A stretch of 64,000 bases of DNA from Rhizobium sp. 16-488-2b (GCF_017741815.1 NZ_JAGHMF010000003.1:496001-560000), one strand, 5' to 3'; positions 44,817 to 53,918 are shown, counted from the first letter of the stretch. The notes: generated by a model not told the origin, from the sequence alone. Numbers and translations: made by a program.

Positions 44817-45560
44817 TCAGATCACGATGACCCGCGTACCCACTTTGACACGCTCGTAAAGGTCGACGACGTCCTCGTTGCGCAGGCGAATGCAGCCCGA
44901 GGAAACGGCGCTTCCGATCGTCCAAGGGGCATTGGTGCCGTGGATGCGGTAGAGCGTCGAGCCGAGATACATGGCGCGCGCGCCGAGCGGATTTTCCGGT
45001 CCGCCATCCATCCGCGCCGGGAGATAATGGCCCTTCGCCGCCTCGCGGCTGATCATTTCCGATGGCGGCGTCCAGTCCGGCCACTCGGCTTTGCGCGTCA
45101 CCTTGTGAACGCCGGCCCACTCGAAGCCCGGTTTGCCGACGCCGACGCCATAGCGACGCGCCTTGCCGTTTGTCATGACCAGATAGAGGAAGCGGTTGTT
45201 GGTATCGATGACGATGGTGCCGGGCGCTTCCTTGGTCTGGTAGTCGACCATCTGTGGCAGGAACTGCGGCTCGATCTGGCCGCGGATGACAGGAACGCCG
45301 GGGTTGATCGCCGAGACCTGCTGTGCTGCCGGCGCGCGGCGAACGGCGCGCGGAGCAAACAACCCGCGCTGCTGCTGCACGATGACGGGGCGCTGGTAGA
45401 CGACGGGGCGAACATTGCCGCCGCTGAGCTGCATGATCCACGGTGCCGCGAGATCAGGGCTCAGCACGACAGGCGGACGGGAAACGTAACGGTCGTCGCC
45501 AAGGGCGGCCGTGGAAAAGACGCCGAGCAGGGCTGCGGCGAGCAAAACGGATTTCATCAT
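44817..45560 (-). CDS. L,D-transpeptidase (YkuD/ErfK type), copy 2
   Basis: 247 residues. Signal peptide KSVLLAAALLGVFSTAALGDD, a 75-residue linker rich in Gln/Arg, then the YkuD domain with HGTNAPWTIG and SSGCIRLRNEDVVDLYERV. Same catalytic architecture as the neighbouring copy, about half identical by eye over the domain. A pair of related transpeptidases in tandem suggests duplication. Confidence 0.93.
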   Translation of the reverse strand: MMKSVLLAAALLGVFSTAALGDDRYVSRPPVVLSPDLAAPWIMQLSGGNVRPVVYQRPVIVQQQRGLFAPRAVRRAPAAQQVSAINPGVPVIRGQIEPQFLPQMVDYQTKEAPGTIVIDTNNRFLYLVMTNGKARRYGVGVGKPGFEWAGVHKVTRKAEWPDWTPPSEMISREAAKGHYLPARMDGGPENPLGARAMYLGSTLYRIHGTNAPWTIGSAVSSGCIRLRNEDVVDLYERVKVGTRVIVI

Positions 45561-45772
45561 CGGACGAACTCTCTACAATGGCCGAAAATGGACGGGCGGC
45601 ATCCGCCACCTGCCGATCATGCTGCCACCGCGCTCGCCAGCGAATGGTAAACCCGCGTTCACTAAAAGCCGAACTGGCCTATAAACTTTTCGTCAGGGTT
45701 ATCGTTCGGTTTGGAAACAGGGTTTGCAAATGGTAAAGCCGGATTCGCAGCCGCTGAAACGAATGGAACGTG

Positions 45773-46402
45773 ATGAGCGAGACAGGCATTACAATCGGTG
45801 AGGACGGCAAGAGCCGCTGTCATTGGCACGGCAACCTGCCGGATTATCTGCGCTATCACGACGAGGAATGGGGCAGGCCGGTCGTGAACGACATCCGACT
45901 GTTCGAGAAGATCTGCCTTGAAGGCTTCCAGTCCGGCCTCTCCTGGCTCACCATCCTGCGCAAGCGCGAGAATTTCCGCGCGGCCTTCGCCGGCTTCGAT
46001 TTCGATAAGGTGGCGCTGTTTAACGATGAGGATGTCGAGCGTTGCGTTAGCGATGCCGGCATCATCCGCCATCGCGGCAAGATCGTTTCGACGATCAACA
46101 ATGCCAAGCGCGCGATCGAACTGCGCGACGAGTTCGGCTCGCTCGCGCGTTATTTCTGGAGCTACGAGCCCGGTCACAACGAGCGCCCCAAGGTGGTCGA
46201 TCGCGCCACGATCATGGCCAATCCGACTACGCCCACCTCGGTCGCCATATCCAAGAATTTGAAGAAGCGCGGCTGGACCTTTGTCGGCCCGACCACAGTT
46301 TACGCATTCATGCAGGCAATGGGTCTCGTCAACGATCATCTCGAAGGCTGCTACTGCCGTCCCGAAGTAGAGGCGATGCGCGACGCATTGGTACGTCCAT
46401 GA
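45773..46402 (+). CDS. tag: DNA-3-methyladenine glycosylase I
   Basis: 209 residues from ATG 45773 (GTG 45770 also in frame). Tag removes 3-methyladenine from alkylated DNA. Seen: CHWHGNLPDYLRYHDEEWG (zinc ligands, substrate pocket), FEKICLEGFQSGLSWLTIL, and a C-terminal 'GPTTVYAFMQAMGLVNDH' and CYC zinc ligands. Typical length is about 190-210. Its stop overlaps the next start (ATGA). Confidence 0.95.
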   Translation: MSETGITIGEDGKSRCHWHGNLPDYLRYHDEEWGRPVVNDIRLFEKICLEGFQSGLSWLTILRKRENFRAAFAGFDFDKVALFNDEDVERCVSDAGIIRHRGKIVSTINNAKRAIELRDEFGSLARYFWSYEPGHNERPKVVDRATIMANPTTPTSVAISKNLKKRGWTFVGPTTVYAFMQAMGLVNDHLEGCYCRPEVEAMRDALVRP

Positions 46403-46899
46403 AGAAACTGAAACTGATGGCAATGGCGATCGCCATAAGCGCGATCGCGCCCGCCGCTATGGCGCAGACACCCGAGCTGCAGCGCGGCGAAAGGCTGGAA
46501 AAGCTGCAGTTTCCGGCAGCAACCATGGAGCTCAAGGGCTGGACGAAATTCGGCAACGGCAAGGTCTACACCTTGCCCGTCAAGGCCGGCCAGCATGTGA
46601 AGATCGATTTCTCGACGAAGAGCCAGTTCGCCTTCCTCGCGATCTTCGATCTCGCGGCCCCCGACGACGAAGCGATCTTCGGCACCGACGAGGACGGGCA
46701 GACCTTCCAGACGACGGTCAAGCAGGATGCCACCTGGCTGCTTCGCCCCTATTATTCCAAGGCCTCTCCAAGACGCGGTCTCGGCGCACCCTACAGCATT
46801 CTCGTGGAACCGCAGGCTGCCTCAGCCGCGCCGGTAACACCCGCGCCGGCCCCTGCCGACGACAGCAAGCCGTCGCCGCTCTTCCCCTCGCGCAAGTAA
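46399..46899 (+). CDS. secreted hypothetical protein coupled to tag
   Basis: 166 residues. Signal peptide MKKLKLMAMAIAISAIAPAAMAQ with A-x-A cleavage. The mature part is strand-rich (a single compact beta domain, VYTLPVKAGQHVKIDFSTKS), followed by a Pro/Ala-rich tail. No family recognised. It starts inside the tag stop codon, so translation is coupled. Convergent with the HAD hydrolase gene. Confidence 0.75.
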   Translation: MKKLKLMAMAIAISAIAPAAMAQTPELQRGERLEKLQFPAATMELKGWTKFGNGKVYTLPVKAGQHVKIDFSTKSQFAFLAIFDLAAPDDEAIFGTDEDGQTFQTTVKQDATWLLRPYYSKASPRRGLGAPYSILVEPQAASAAPVTPAPAPADDSKPSPLFPSRK

Positions 46900-46911
46900 G
46901 CGGAGCTTCGT

Positions 46912-47616
46912 TTAACCCAAACTGTCGATCACGCCGCGCAGTTCGCCAAGCCGTTCGATCTTGCGAAAGCGCGGCGCCTTCGTCGGCTCCTCGACATGCT
47001 CGAGCACCCAGGTCAGTTCGTGCGGCACGAACACGCCGTAGCTGCCGGCGGCGATTGCCGGCACGATGTCCGACTTCAGCGAATTGCCCACCATCATCGC
47101 CCGCTCCGGCCCGCCGCCGATCTTGGAGAAGATCCGGCGATAGGTAACCGCCGTCTTGTCGGAAACGATCTCGACGGCATGGAAGAAATCGCCAAGGCCG
47201 GATTGCGCCAGCTTGCGCTCCTGGTCGAACAGGTCGCCCTTGGTGATCAGCACGAGCAGGTAATGGTCGGCTAGCGCCGCCAGCGTCTCGCGCACTTCGG
47301 GCAGCGTCTCGACTGGATGCGAGAGAAGATCCCGCCCGGTATCGAGGATCTGCGCGATCACCGAAGCCGGCACATTGCCCTCGGTAATCTCGATCGCGGT
47401 CTCGATCATCGACAGCGTGAAGCCTTTGATACCAAAGCCGTAATGCTGAAGATTGCGCTTCTCGGCGGCCAGCAGCCGCTCCGAAACCAGCGTGCCCTCC
47501 GCATAGTCGGAGAGCAGTTCGGTGAAGTGCGTTTCCGTCAGCCGGTAGAATTGCTCGTTCTGCCACAGCGTGTCGTCTGCATCGAAGCCGATCGTGGTCA
47601 GCGTGCGGGTCGTCAT
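46912..47616 (-). CDS. HAD-superfamily hydrolase
   Basis: 234 residues from ATG 47616. HAD motif I is FDADDTLW (DxDxT), motif II VLITKGD, motif III SDKTAVTY (Lys), motif IV AMMVGNSLKSDIVPA (GNSLKSD). The cap region is helical. Size and motifs suit a phosphoglycolate-phosphatase-like enzyme; the substrate is not known. Cytosolic. Confidence 0.9.
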   Translation of the reverse strand: MTTRTLTTIGFDADDTLWQNEQFYRLTETHFTELLSDYAEGTLVSERLLAAEKRNLQHYGFGIKGFTLSMIETAIEITEGNVPASVIAQILDTGRDLLSHPVETLPEVRETLAALADHYLLVLITKGDLFDQERKLAQSGLGDFFHAVEIVSDKTAVTYRRIFSKIGGGPERAMMVGNSLKSDIVPAIAAGSYGVFVPHELTWVLEHVEEPTKAPRFRKIERLGELRGVIDSLG

Positions 47617-47681
47617 GGGCGCACCCTCTTGTTCATTGAAAAACAATTAGGAGCCTCGCGCCTTCACCGCAAGGGATTGCG

Positions 47682-48209
47682 TCACTGATAGACGATGGCG
47701 CCGATGAAGCGCGGGCGTGAAAAGGCGGTCTCGGCGAACGTCATGCTGCCGAAGCCCATGATGCTGGTCATCGCCGTGTATCTGGCCGCACCCTCGACAT
47801 AGATCACCGAATCTCCGTCCGTCAGCTGCGGCAGCGTCGAGCTGCTGAGAACCTGCGCCTTCAACAGGCCGGCCGTGCCGCTCTCCTTCGTCCAGTCCAG
47901 CTTGTAGACCCCGGCGGTCTTCTTGATGCTGGAGATTCGAAGCGCGATCGGGGCCGTGCTGTTCTGCTGCAGATGCGTGAAGACGCTGTAGAGATTGGAC
48001 ACGAAGGTATTGTCGATCGAGGTCTGCCGCGAGATCACGTCGGCGACGATACCGTTGGCCTGCACGATGTTCTGGTAGGTCCGGTACATGTCGAACACCG
48101 TGATGCTCGCCAGGAAGAAGAACAGCAGGATTGGCGCCAGCAGCGCGAACTCGATCGCGGATGCGCCGGAGCGCTCGCGGATCAGGCGGGAAAAGGCGTG
48201 CTTGAACAT
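47682..48209 (-). CDS. TadE-like pilus-assembly protein, copy 2
   Basis: 175 residues from ATG 48209. TadE-type N-terminus: RERSGASAIEFALLAPILL, with the Glu five residues after the Gly and a hydrophobic helix, the signature of prepilin-like TadE/F proteins. The remainder is a periplasmic beta-rich domain. Its start overlaps the stop of the preceding TadE-like gene. Probably processed by a prepilin-type peptidase (inference). Cpa/Tad machinery genes are not in the window. Confidence 0.85.
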   Translation of the reverse strand: MFKHAFSRLIRERSGASAIEFALLAPILLFFFLASITVFDMYRTYQNIVQANGIVADVISRQTSIDNTFVSNLYSVFTHLQQNSTAPIALRISSIKKTAGVYKLDWTKESGTAGLLKAQVLSSSTLPQLTDGDSVIYVEGAARYTAMTSIMGFGSMTFAETAFSRPRFIGAIVYQ

Positions 48210-48739
48210 CAGGTCGGCTCGTTGACGAAGGCAAAGCTGGAGGTCAGCTGGATGGCGCCGGTGTTGTCCTTCGGGAAACTCAGGCCGAAGCCGAGCCCCG
48301 GCACCAAGGGATCGACGACATAGCAGGCGCGGGTGAAGATGATCTGCGACGGTTGCCCGGAATTGTAGCTGGTGACAGGATCGATCGCGACGGAGCGGTC
48401 GACGCAGGGCGTGCCCGTCGTCGGGAAATCCGAGGCTTTGGTCACCGGCGTGAACTCGATGCGGATCGACTTGACGCAATCGCTGAGGATCACCGCTTCC
48501 TTGCACACCGAAGCCTTGAAATCGGCATAGCTCATCTTGGCGCCGTTGATCTGCAGCGCGCGCGAACTGCGGCTGACTGCGCGGTCGAGCATGATCGACT
48601 GCGTCATGATGAAGCCAGCCTCGAAGATCGAGAAGATGACGGCAAAGACGATCGGCGCCAGGATGGCGAACTCGATCGCCGCCGCGCCCTTGCTGTCGCC
48701 GAAAAGCCGGCGCGCGCTACTGAAAAAGCCCACTCTCAT
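48209..48739 (-). CDS. TadE-like pilus-assembly protein, copy 1
   Basis: 176 residues. N-terminal GAAAIEFAILAPIVFAVIFSI is the TadE pseudopilin-type signature. The periplasmic domain has two Cys pairs (VCKEA, DCVKS, CVDRS, ACYVV). Overlaps its neighbours on both sides by one or a few bases, so the three genes are one transcript and translationally coupled. Role in pilus or surface appendage assembly is inferred from family. Confidence 0.85.
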   Translation of the reverse strand: MRVGFFSSARRLFGDSKGAAAIEFAILAPIVFAVIFSIFEAGFIMTQSIMLDRAVSRSSRALQINGAKMSYADFKASVCKEAVILSDCVKSIRIEFTPVTKASDFPTTGTPCVDRSVAIDPVTSYNSGQPSQIIFTRACYVVDPLVPGLGFGLSFPKDNTGAIQLTSSFAFVNEPT

Positions 48740-50082
48740 TACTGCGTCAGTCTCAATTTGCGGATCGATGTCGAGATCGACTTGAAAGCGTCGCCGATGC
48801 CGGAGCCGGAGGCCTGGTAGAAGTGGGCGGAGCTCGTCGCGCAGTTCTTCATGGCGTTGATCGCGGTGGTGTCGCTGCCGAGCTCGAAGCCGATGGTGAA
48901 GATGGTGATGCCCTTGCCCTTGGCGGTCGAGCAGATATTGCTCAAGTAGGTCGCCGTGTTGCCTGACATCGTGTAGTTGCTCGGGCTGAGATCCGGAGAG
49001 CGCTTGTAGTCGTTCGGGCGGAATTGCGCGGTGATCACGCCGTCAGTCATCAAGACGAGCACCTTCATCGTGTCGGCATCGCTGAAGCTGGACGGGCGGT
49101 TGGAGAACTTCGAGGACATCTGCCCGCTCGCGATCGCCGCCTGGACGATGCTCGATGAGGCCGGATTGAGCAGCATGTAGCCCCACTGCATGGCGTTCTG
49201 CGTGCCGGTGCCGTCATAGAGTTGCAGCGCGTTCAGCCGGGCCTTGAGATAGGTCGCGTCATTGGAGAAATAGGTGATCGCGTCCTCTTCGCCGGGACAC
49301 CACCACCACCTCTTTTCCTTGTCGGTCGTGTTGTAATTCCAGTTCGTGAAGATCGGCAGGTTCGACCGAGCCTTGAAGCTCGGGATCGCATCGCTGCCAA
49401 AGCCCGCATTGTCGAGCTCGAAGCATGATCCCTTGTAATTCGGATCCTTGGTCGGCTGCGACTGGCCGGTCAGACGGGAGCCGCCGAGCTTGTCGAAGAC
49501 CGCGGAACCCACGTTGACGTGGCCCGCATAGGGCACGACGCTGATCGTCGTATAGTCCTTGGTGTCGTCGGTCAGGATCTGGTCGATAAACTGCTGCGAG
49601 GCGATCTTCAGGTTCTTGATCTTGCTGCCCACCATCGAACCCGACATGTCGAGCATCAGCGACAGCTCGATATTCTGCTTGGCCTCCTCGGCGCTCGACG
49701 CCGTCTTGATCGTCAACGTCTTGACGCCGGCCAGATGCATGAAGGCGGTGTTGATCGTATAGGAGGCGTTGGCCGAAATCTTGCGCGAGTTCATCGCCGT
49801 CGCTTCGGAGAAGTCGATGGCCACGTCAGCACCGTAGGGGAGATTGTTCATGTAGCTTTTCAGAACATCGGCGGTCTTCTGCTTCTGCGACAGCGACGCC
49901 GCCGCCAGCACGCCGCGGTCGAGCCCGTCCTGCATTTCCACGCGCACCGCTTCATAGCGCGCGAGATCGACCCCGGCGCCACCGGCCAAGACCATTGGCA
50001 CGAAAAGCAGCGCTACGATCATCGCCACATTGCCGCGCTTGTTGCGCAGCAGTGAACTCACAAGCTGAACCAAGGATGTCAT
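48739..50082 (-). CDS. TadG-like protein with von Willebrand factor A domain
   Basis: 447 residues. N-terminal RNKRGNVAMIVALLFVPMVLAGGAGVDLARYEA is the Tad-type membrane anchor. Residues about 120-330 form a vWA domain with LSLMLDMSGSM (MIDAS DxSxS) and later KVLVLMTDGVI. A ligand-binding or adhesin function at the cell surface is the usual family role. First gene of the trio; a 329-base gap separates it from the divergent aldo/keto reductase. Confidence 0.88.
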   Translation of the reverse strand: MTSLVQLVSSLLRNKRGNVAMIVALLFVPMVLAGGAGVDLARYEAVRVEMQDGLDRGVLAAASLSQKQKTADVLKSYMNNLPYGADVAIDFSEATAMNSRKISANASYTINTAFMHLAGVKTLTIKTASSAEEAKQNIELSLMLDMSGSMVGSKIKNLKIASQQFIDQILTDDTKDYTTISVVPYAGHVNVGSAVFDKLGGSRLTGQSQPTKDPNYKGSCFELDNAGFGSDAIPSFKARSNLPIFTNWNYNTTDKEKRWWWCPGEEDAITYFSNDATYLKARLNALQLYDGTGTQNAMQWGYMLLNPASSSIVQAAIASGQMSSKFSNRPSSFSDADTMKVLVLMTDGVITAQFRPNDYKRSPDLSPSNYTMSGNTATYLSNICSTAKGKGITIFTIGFELGSDTTAINAMKNCATSSAHFYQASGSGIGDAFKSISTSIRKLRLTQ

Positions 50083-50411
50083 GATTGCCCCCGCATCTGC
50101 GAGGATTGTTTAGGTGGATATCAATTAGAATTTTATGAATCCGCTCGGAAAACGCAGTAAATACAATTACTAAGAGCGGCAATTGCAGGGTGCAATCACG
50201 GTTGTGCGCCAATGAGTTGCGAGCGACCTATGTTGCTGCAACCCCTGCGTATCGCGTGAGCCGTTGAAACCGAGCGCGCGCAACTTATGTCTGATGGGTT
50301 CATGCCTGCAGCAAGCGCTGCCATGCCAGCGCTGCGCCGCCCAAAAATCATATAACCGGGATCATTCCCTCCGCCGGCTTCACGGCGGTCCTCACAAGGA
50401 AACGTTTGACC
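50083..50411. other. 329-base intergenic region, no gene seen
   Basis: Between the divergent TadG-like gene and the aldo/keto reductase gene. It contains no open frame with a ribosome site. Both promoters must lie here, but no confident -35/-10 pair or operator could be picked by eye. Confidence 0.5.
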
Positions 50412-51461
50412 ATGCGTTACAACCAGCTTGGAAATACCGGCCTGTTCGTCTCCGAAATCTGCCTGGGCACCATGACCTTCGGCGCTCCTGACCCAAGCAG
50501 CCCGTGGGGCTCCATCGCCGATGTCGATCAGAAGGCGGCCGATGCGATCGTCGAGCGGTCGCTTTCGGCAGGCGTCAATTTCATCGATACCGCTGACGTC
50601 TATTCTTTCGGCGATTCCGAGAAGCTGCTCGGCCAGTCGCTGAAGAACCTCGGCGTCGCCCGCAAGGATGTCGTCATCGCCACCAAGGTCTACGGCGCGA
50701 TGGGCGACAAGCCGAACGATCGCGGCGCCTCGCGCGGCCACATCATGGATTCGGTCGAAAAGAGCCTCGAGCGCCTGCAGACCGATCATATCGATCTCTA
50801 CCAGATCCACGGCACCGACAGCGTCACCCCGATCGACGAGACGCTGAGGGCGATGGACGATCTCGTCTCGCGCGGCCTTGTCCGCTACGTCGGCGTCTCC
50901 AACTGGCAGGCGTGGCGCATCGCCAAGGCGCTTGGGGTTTCGGAACGTCGCGGCTTCGCCCGCTTCGAGACCGTGCAGGCCTATTACTCCATTGCCGGCC
51001 GCGACCTCGAGCGCGATATCGTACCGATGATGAACGAGGAGAAGGTTGGCTTGATGGTCTGGTCGCCGCTGGCCGGCGGGTTGCTATCGGGTAAATACGG
51101 CCCCGGCGCGCCGGGCAACGGCGAAGGCCGCCGCGCCGCCTTCGACTTCCCGCCTGTCGACAAGGACCGCGCCTGGGCCTGCGTCGCCGTCATGCGCGAG
51201 ATTGCCGAAAAGCACGGCGTGAGCGTCGCTACCGTGGCGCTCGCTTACGTGCTCGCCAAGCCTTTCGTCACGACTGTGATCATCGGCGCCAAGCGCATCG
51301 AACAGCTCGACCAGAACCTCGCAGCCGTCGGACTGAAACTCGATGCCGATGACCTGAAGAAGCTGGACGAGGTCAGCGAACTCGCGCCCGAATATCCCGG
51401 CTGGATGCTCTCCCGCCAGGGTGCGGGTCGCCGCCCCGCGCCGTTCGAACCAAAGGCTTGA
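50412..51461 (+). CDS. aldo/keto reductase
   Basis: 349 residues from ATG 50412. Catalytic tetrad region FIDTADVYSFGDSE (Asp, Tyr), IATKVYGAMGDK (Lys), and DLYQIHGTD (His). NADPH-binding loop VTTVIIGAKRIEQLDQNLAA at the C-terminus. TIM-barrel reductase of the AKR superfamily, probably reducing aldehydes or ketones. Substrate unknown; similar genes are widespread in rhizobia. Confidence 0.93.
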   Translation: MRYNQLGNTGLFVSEICLGTMTFGAPDPSSPWGSIADVDQKAADAIVERSLSAGVNFIDTADVYSFGDSEKLLGQSLKNLGVARKDVVIATKVYGAMGDKPNDRGASRGHIMDSVEKSLERLQTDHIDLYQIHGTDSVTPIDETLRAMDDLVSRGLVRYVGVSNWQAWRIAKALGVSERRGFARFETVQAYYSIAGRDLERDIVPMMNEEKVGLMVWSPLAGGLLSGKYGPGAPGNGEGRRAAFDFPPVDKDRAWACVAVMREIAEKHGVSVATVALAYVLAKPFVTTVIIGAKRIEQLDQNLAAVGLKLDADDLKKLDEVSELAPEYPGWMLSRQGAGRRPAPFEPKA

Positions 51462-51525
51462 TCGCAATCGAAACGCTGGACGCCGATACAAACCCGGCGT
51501 CCAGCAGGCAATCGCGGAAGCGGCC

Positions 51526-51903
51526 TTACTTGGCGTGCGCCTTCAGCCACGCCTGCATCTCGGTGATCTCGGCCTCCTGCGCCTTGATCACGCCCTCCGC
51601 CAGCTTGCGCATTTCGGGGTCCTTCCCGTATTGCAGCTCCACCTTGGCCATGTCGATCGCCCCCTGATGATGGGCGACCATTCCGCGCACGAAGTCGATA
51701 TCGGCGTCGCCGCTATATTCGATCATCATGTCCTTGTGCATCTTGTTGTTGGCCTCGGAAAAGGCATGGCTGGACGGGCTGTGGTCGCCCATCGGCATGC
51801 TCATGTCCATATCCATCGGCTTGTCTTCCGCGCGTGCAGGAAGAGCGATGAATGAGAGCCCGGCAACAAGACCGGTGGTGAGAGCGAGTAGTTTAAGAGA
51901 CAT
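51526..51903 (-). CDS. DUF305 secreted protein
   Basis: 125 residues from ATG 51903. Signal peptide MSLKLLALTTGLVAGLSFIALPARA, then a Met/His/Asp-rich stretch (PMDMDMSMPMGDH) followed by the DUF305 four-helix signature DIDFVRGMVAHHQGAIDMAK and AEGVIKAQEAEITEMQAWL. Members associate with copper/silver handling in the periplasm. The adjacent reverse gene also encodes a metal-ligand-rich secreted protein, so they probably act together (inference). Confidence 0.88.
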   Translation of the reverse strand: MSLKLLALTTGLVAGLSFIALPARAEDKPMDMDMSMPMGDHSPSSHAFSEANNKMHKDMMIEYSGDADIDFVRGMVAHHQGAIDMAKVELQYGKDPEMRKLAEGVIKAQEAEITEMQAWLKAHAK

Positions 51904-51977
51904 GGGATATCCTTCCTCAGTCTGGCAATGAAAGTCCGATGCGGCTGATATCGCCGCGTTTCTCAGGATCTGGATTG

Positions 51978-52352
51978 TCAGCTCAACCGGGGAGGGGGCG
52001 CTTGCGGAGCCGGCCGTGCGCCGGGAAAGGCGAGCGCGATCGCCGGCGAGGGATAGGAAAACACCTGCTTGCCATCCACATGAACAATCACGTCGACGGG
52101 CACGATGAGACAGGCAGAACAGAGCGGCATATGCGCCATGCCGCCGGCGGCACACGGGTTCTTCGCCGGCACTGAGCCCTTGACGGCATCGCCCATCTCC
52201 ATATCAGGCATATGATGGTGCGGCTTGCCGGCAGCCATATCGACAGCGGCGGGCTGGCTCATCGACGCGCACATCGGACATCCCACCCACGCGAACATCG
52301 TTCCGTAGGTCAGCCATGCCAGCATCATCGTCGCGATAGAGAAAAGCCGCAT
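51978..52352 (-). CDS. secreted Cys/Met/His-rich protein next to DUF305 gene
   Basis: 124 residues. N-terminal hydrophobic helix (SIATMMLAWLTYGTMFAW) followed by CPMCASM, then HHHMPDMEMGD and CAAGGMAHMPLCSAC. The clustering of Cys, Met and His ligands suggests copper binding in the periplasm or at the membrane. Same direction and 74 bases upstream of the DUF305 gene, so likely co-regulated by copper (inference). Family not recognised. Confidence 0.78.
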   Translation of the reverse strand: MRLFSIATMMLAWLTYGTMFAWVGCPMCASMSQPAAVDMAAGKPHHHMPDMEMGDAVKGSVPAKNPCAAGGMAHMPLCSACLIVPVDVIVHVDGKQVFSYPSPAIALAFPGARPAPQAPPPRLS

Positions 52353-52401
52353 CGGTTAAACATAGGCAAGCGCGCCACCGCTGCCAAGACGTCGCGTCGC
52401 G

Positions 52402-52716
52402 CTAATCGAGCTTGGCGGCCTTGCGTAACGCATCATTGATCCGTCCCTGCCACCCCTTGCCGGTCGCCTTGAACGCATCGATCACATCGGGATCGAGCCG
52501 CAGCGATATCTGCCGCTTAGGGCTCTCCACCGCCGGCCGCCCGCGCGAACGCCGGATGCTCTCGGCAAGCTCGGGGAAGACCTCCGCGAAGGGGCGCGCC
52601 TTCTTGAAGTCCTCTTCGGTCCATTCGGGATTGTCGCTGACCTCATCCCAATCGTCCTTGGAATAGCCGCGCCCTTCTCTGAATTCGATCTGCAACTCAG
52701 TCTTCTTCGCTGTCAT
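52402..52716 (-). CDS. brnA: BrnA antitoxin
   Basis: 104 residues from ATG 52716. The C-terminal part has KRQISLRLDPDVIDAFKATGKGWQGRINDALRKAAK, the ribbon-helix-helix of BrnA that binds DNA and neutralises BrnT. The N-terminal half is acidic and may wrap the toxin. The start overlaps the end of brnT by 20 bases. Autoregulation of the pair is known for this family. Confidence 0.88.
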   Translation of the reverse strand: MTAKKTELQIEFREGRGYSKDDWDEVSDNPEWTEEDFKKARPFAEVFPELAESIRRSRGRPAVESPKRQISLRLDPDVIDAFKATGKGWQGRINDALRKAAKLD

Positions 52717-52960
52717 CCAGCAGCCTCCTTTCGCTCTTTCGCGCCGGGCGCATCGAGATAACGGAAATGCCCTCCGAACCCAGCACCACGAACACCACGG
52801 CGATCGAGCCATCCGCAAAGCGCCCGATCGCCATCAAGCGCCCGCGCTTGGCCGGCCGCAATATGGCGCCGAGAAAGAACACCTCGTCGAGATCGGCGAA
52901 GTCGAGCCCATGCTTGTCAAGGTTGGCAAGCCGTTTCGGCTCATCCCAAACGATCTTCAT
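52697..52960 (-). CDS. brnT: BrnT toxin (ribonuclease)
   Basis: 87 residues: MKIVWDEPKRLANLDKHGLDF, then RLMAIGRFADGSIAVVFVVL and ISMRPARKSERR, the BrnT pattern (RelE-like RNase fold, cutting RNA and blocking growth). Usual length is about 90. No Shine-Dalgarno is evident before ATG 52960, so a short or leaderless transcript is possible. Toxin first, antitoxin second, is the normal BrnTA order. Confidence 0.88.
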   Translation of the reverse strand: MKIVWDEPKRLANLDKHGLDFADLDEVFFLGAILRPAKRGRLMAIGRFADGSIAVVFVVLGSEGISVISMRPARKSERRLLDDSEED

Positions 52961-52973
52961 CGATACGATATCG
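52961..52973. promoter_or_regulatory. candidate BrnTA operator
   Basis: CGATA-CGA-TATCG, a perfect inverted repeat of 5-bp arms, touches the brnT start codon. Its position suits an operator bound by the BrnA ribbon-helix-helix or the BrnTA complex. Binding is inferred. Confidence 0.4.
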
Positions 52974-53025
52974 CAAAATAAAAGTGATACAATAAATCTT
53001 TGATTGCATCAGGATATCTTGCAAC

Positions 53026-53784
53026 TCACCAGGCCGCAATCACCCGATGGATCACCTGGTAATCCGGGCTTTCCTCACCAATCGGCACCACCGGCCAGGC
53101 CCACGCCGCCCGCGCCTCCGGCACCGCGACCCCGTGCATCAGGTCGCTCTCTTCATGGGTCTTTCCATTGCGATCGATCACCGCATAGGAGACGTCGGTG
53201 ACAAGGCAGCTCTTGAACGGCATGCGCGACAGGCCGGAAAGATGCGCTGCGATCAGCCGCTCCACCGTATCCTCAGGCATCCGCTCCCGCTCGGCTTCGA
53301 ACCGCCGCTGCACCCCGCGCCCGATCTGCGAGAGCAGATTGGCCGAAACCACGAGATCCAGATAGGGCACATTGCGCAGGAACCCGAGCGGCTCCGGCTG
53401 TTCACCGGCCGCAAGTGCGTCATAGCCCGAGAGATCGCGCTCGATCAGCCGGACATTGCGATAGGCCTTGCGGCGCATCTTCATCCTCACCGTCGCGACA
53501 TGCACGAGATCGATCAGAACGACCGTATCGAAGCTGGCTGCCAGCTCCCGGATCGGCACATCGCGCAGCAAGCCGGAACCCAGCACCACAGCCGTCCGCC
53601 GCTGCTTGCAGCCCGCCATGGCGGCAAGGATCGCTCGCCTCGTATTCTCCTCATGCTCCGCCCACTGCCGGCTGCAACGGTTGGCGCGCGACCACAGATT
53701 GACGGAGTAGCGGATATATTTGCGGCGCGCCTTCTGCGTCCGCCAGGCGGTCGCGGCGTAGAGAAGTGCTTCAGCGATCATCAT
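53026..53784 (-). CDS. putative SAM-dependent methyltransferase-like protein
   Basis: 252 residues. Central [20 protein letters not shown], then VVLIDLVHV and a following acidic pair, resembles the Rossmann strand-loop of class I methyltransferases. Arg-rich N-terminal region ([21 protein letters not shown]) and a C-terminal [15 protein letters not shown]. The family is not recognised with certainty; an alternative is a non-catalytic Rossmann protein. Divergent from hisS. Confidence 0.6.
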   Translation of the reverse strand: MMIAEALLYAATAWRTQKARRKYIRYSVNLWSRANRCSRQWAEHEENTRRAILAAMAGCKQRRTAVVLGSGLLRDVPIRELAASFDTVVLIDLVHVATVRMKMRRKAYRNVRLIERDLSGYDALAAGEQPEPLGFLRNVPYLDLVVSANLLSQIGRGVQRRFEAERERMPEDTVERLIAAHLSGLSRMPFKSCLVTDVSYAVIDRNGKTHEESDLMHGVAVPEARAAWAWPVVPIGEESPDYQVIHRVIAAW

Positions 53785-53918
53785 ATAGCTCCGCCATTCG
53801 GTTCATTCTCTCTCGTTCAATCGATTCTGTCTTCCGGATCAAGGGCCTTCGCCCTTGCCGCATCCGACCCTTTCCGCTAGGAAACCGCCACTGTCACACT
53901 GAGCGGAAGACGTTGGAA

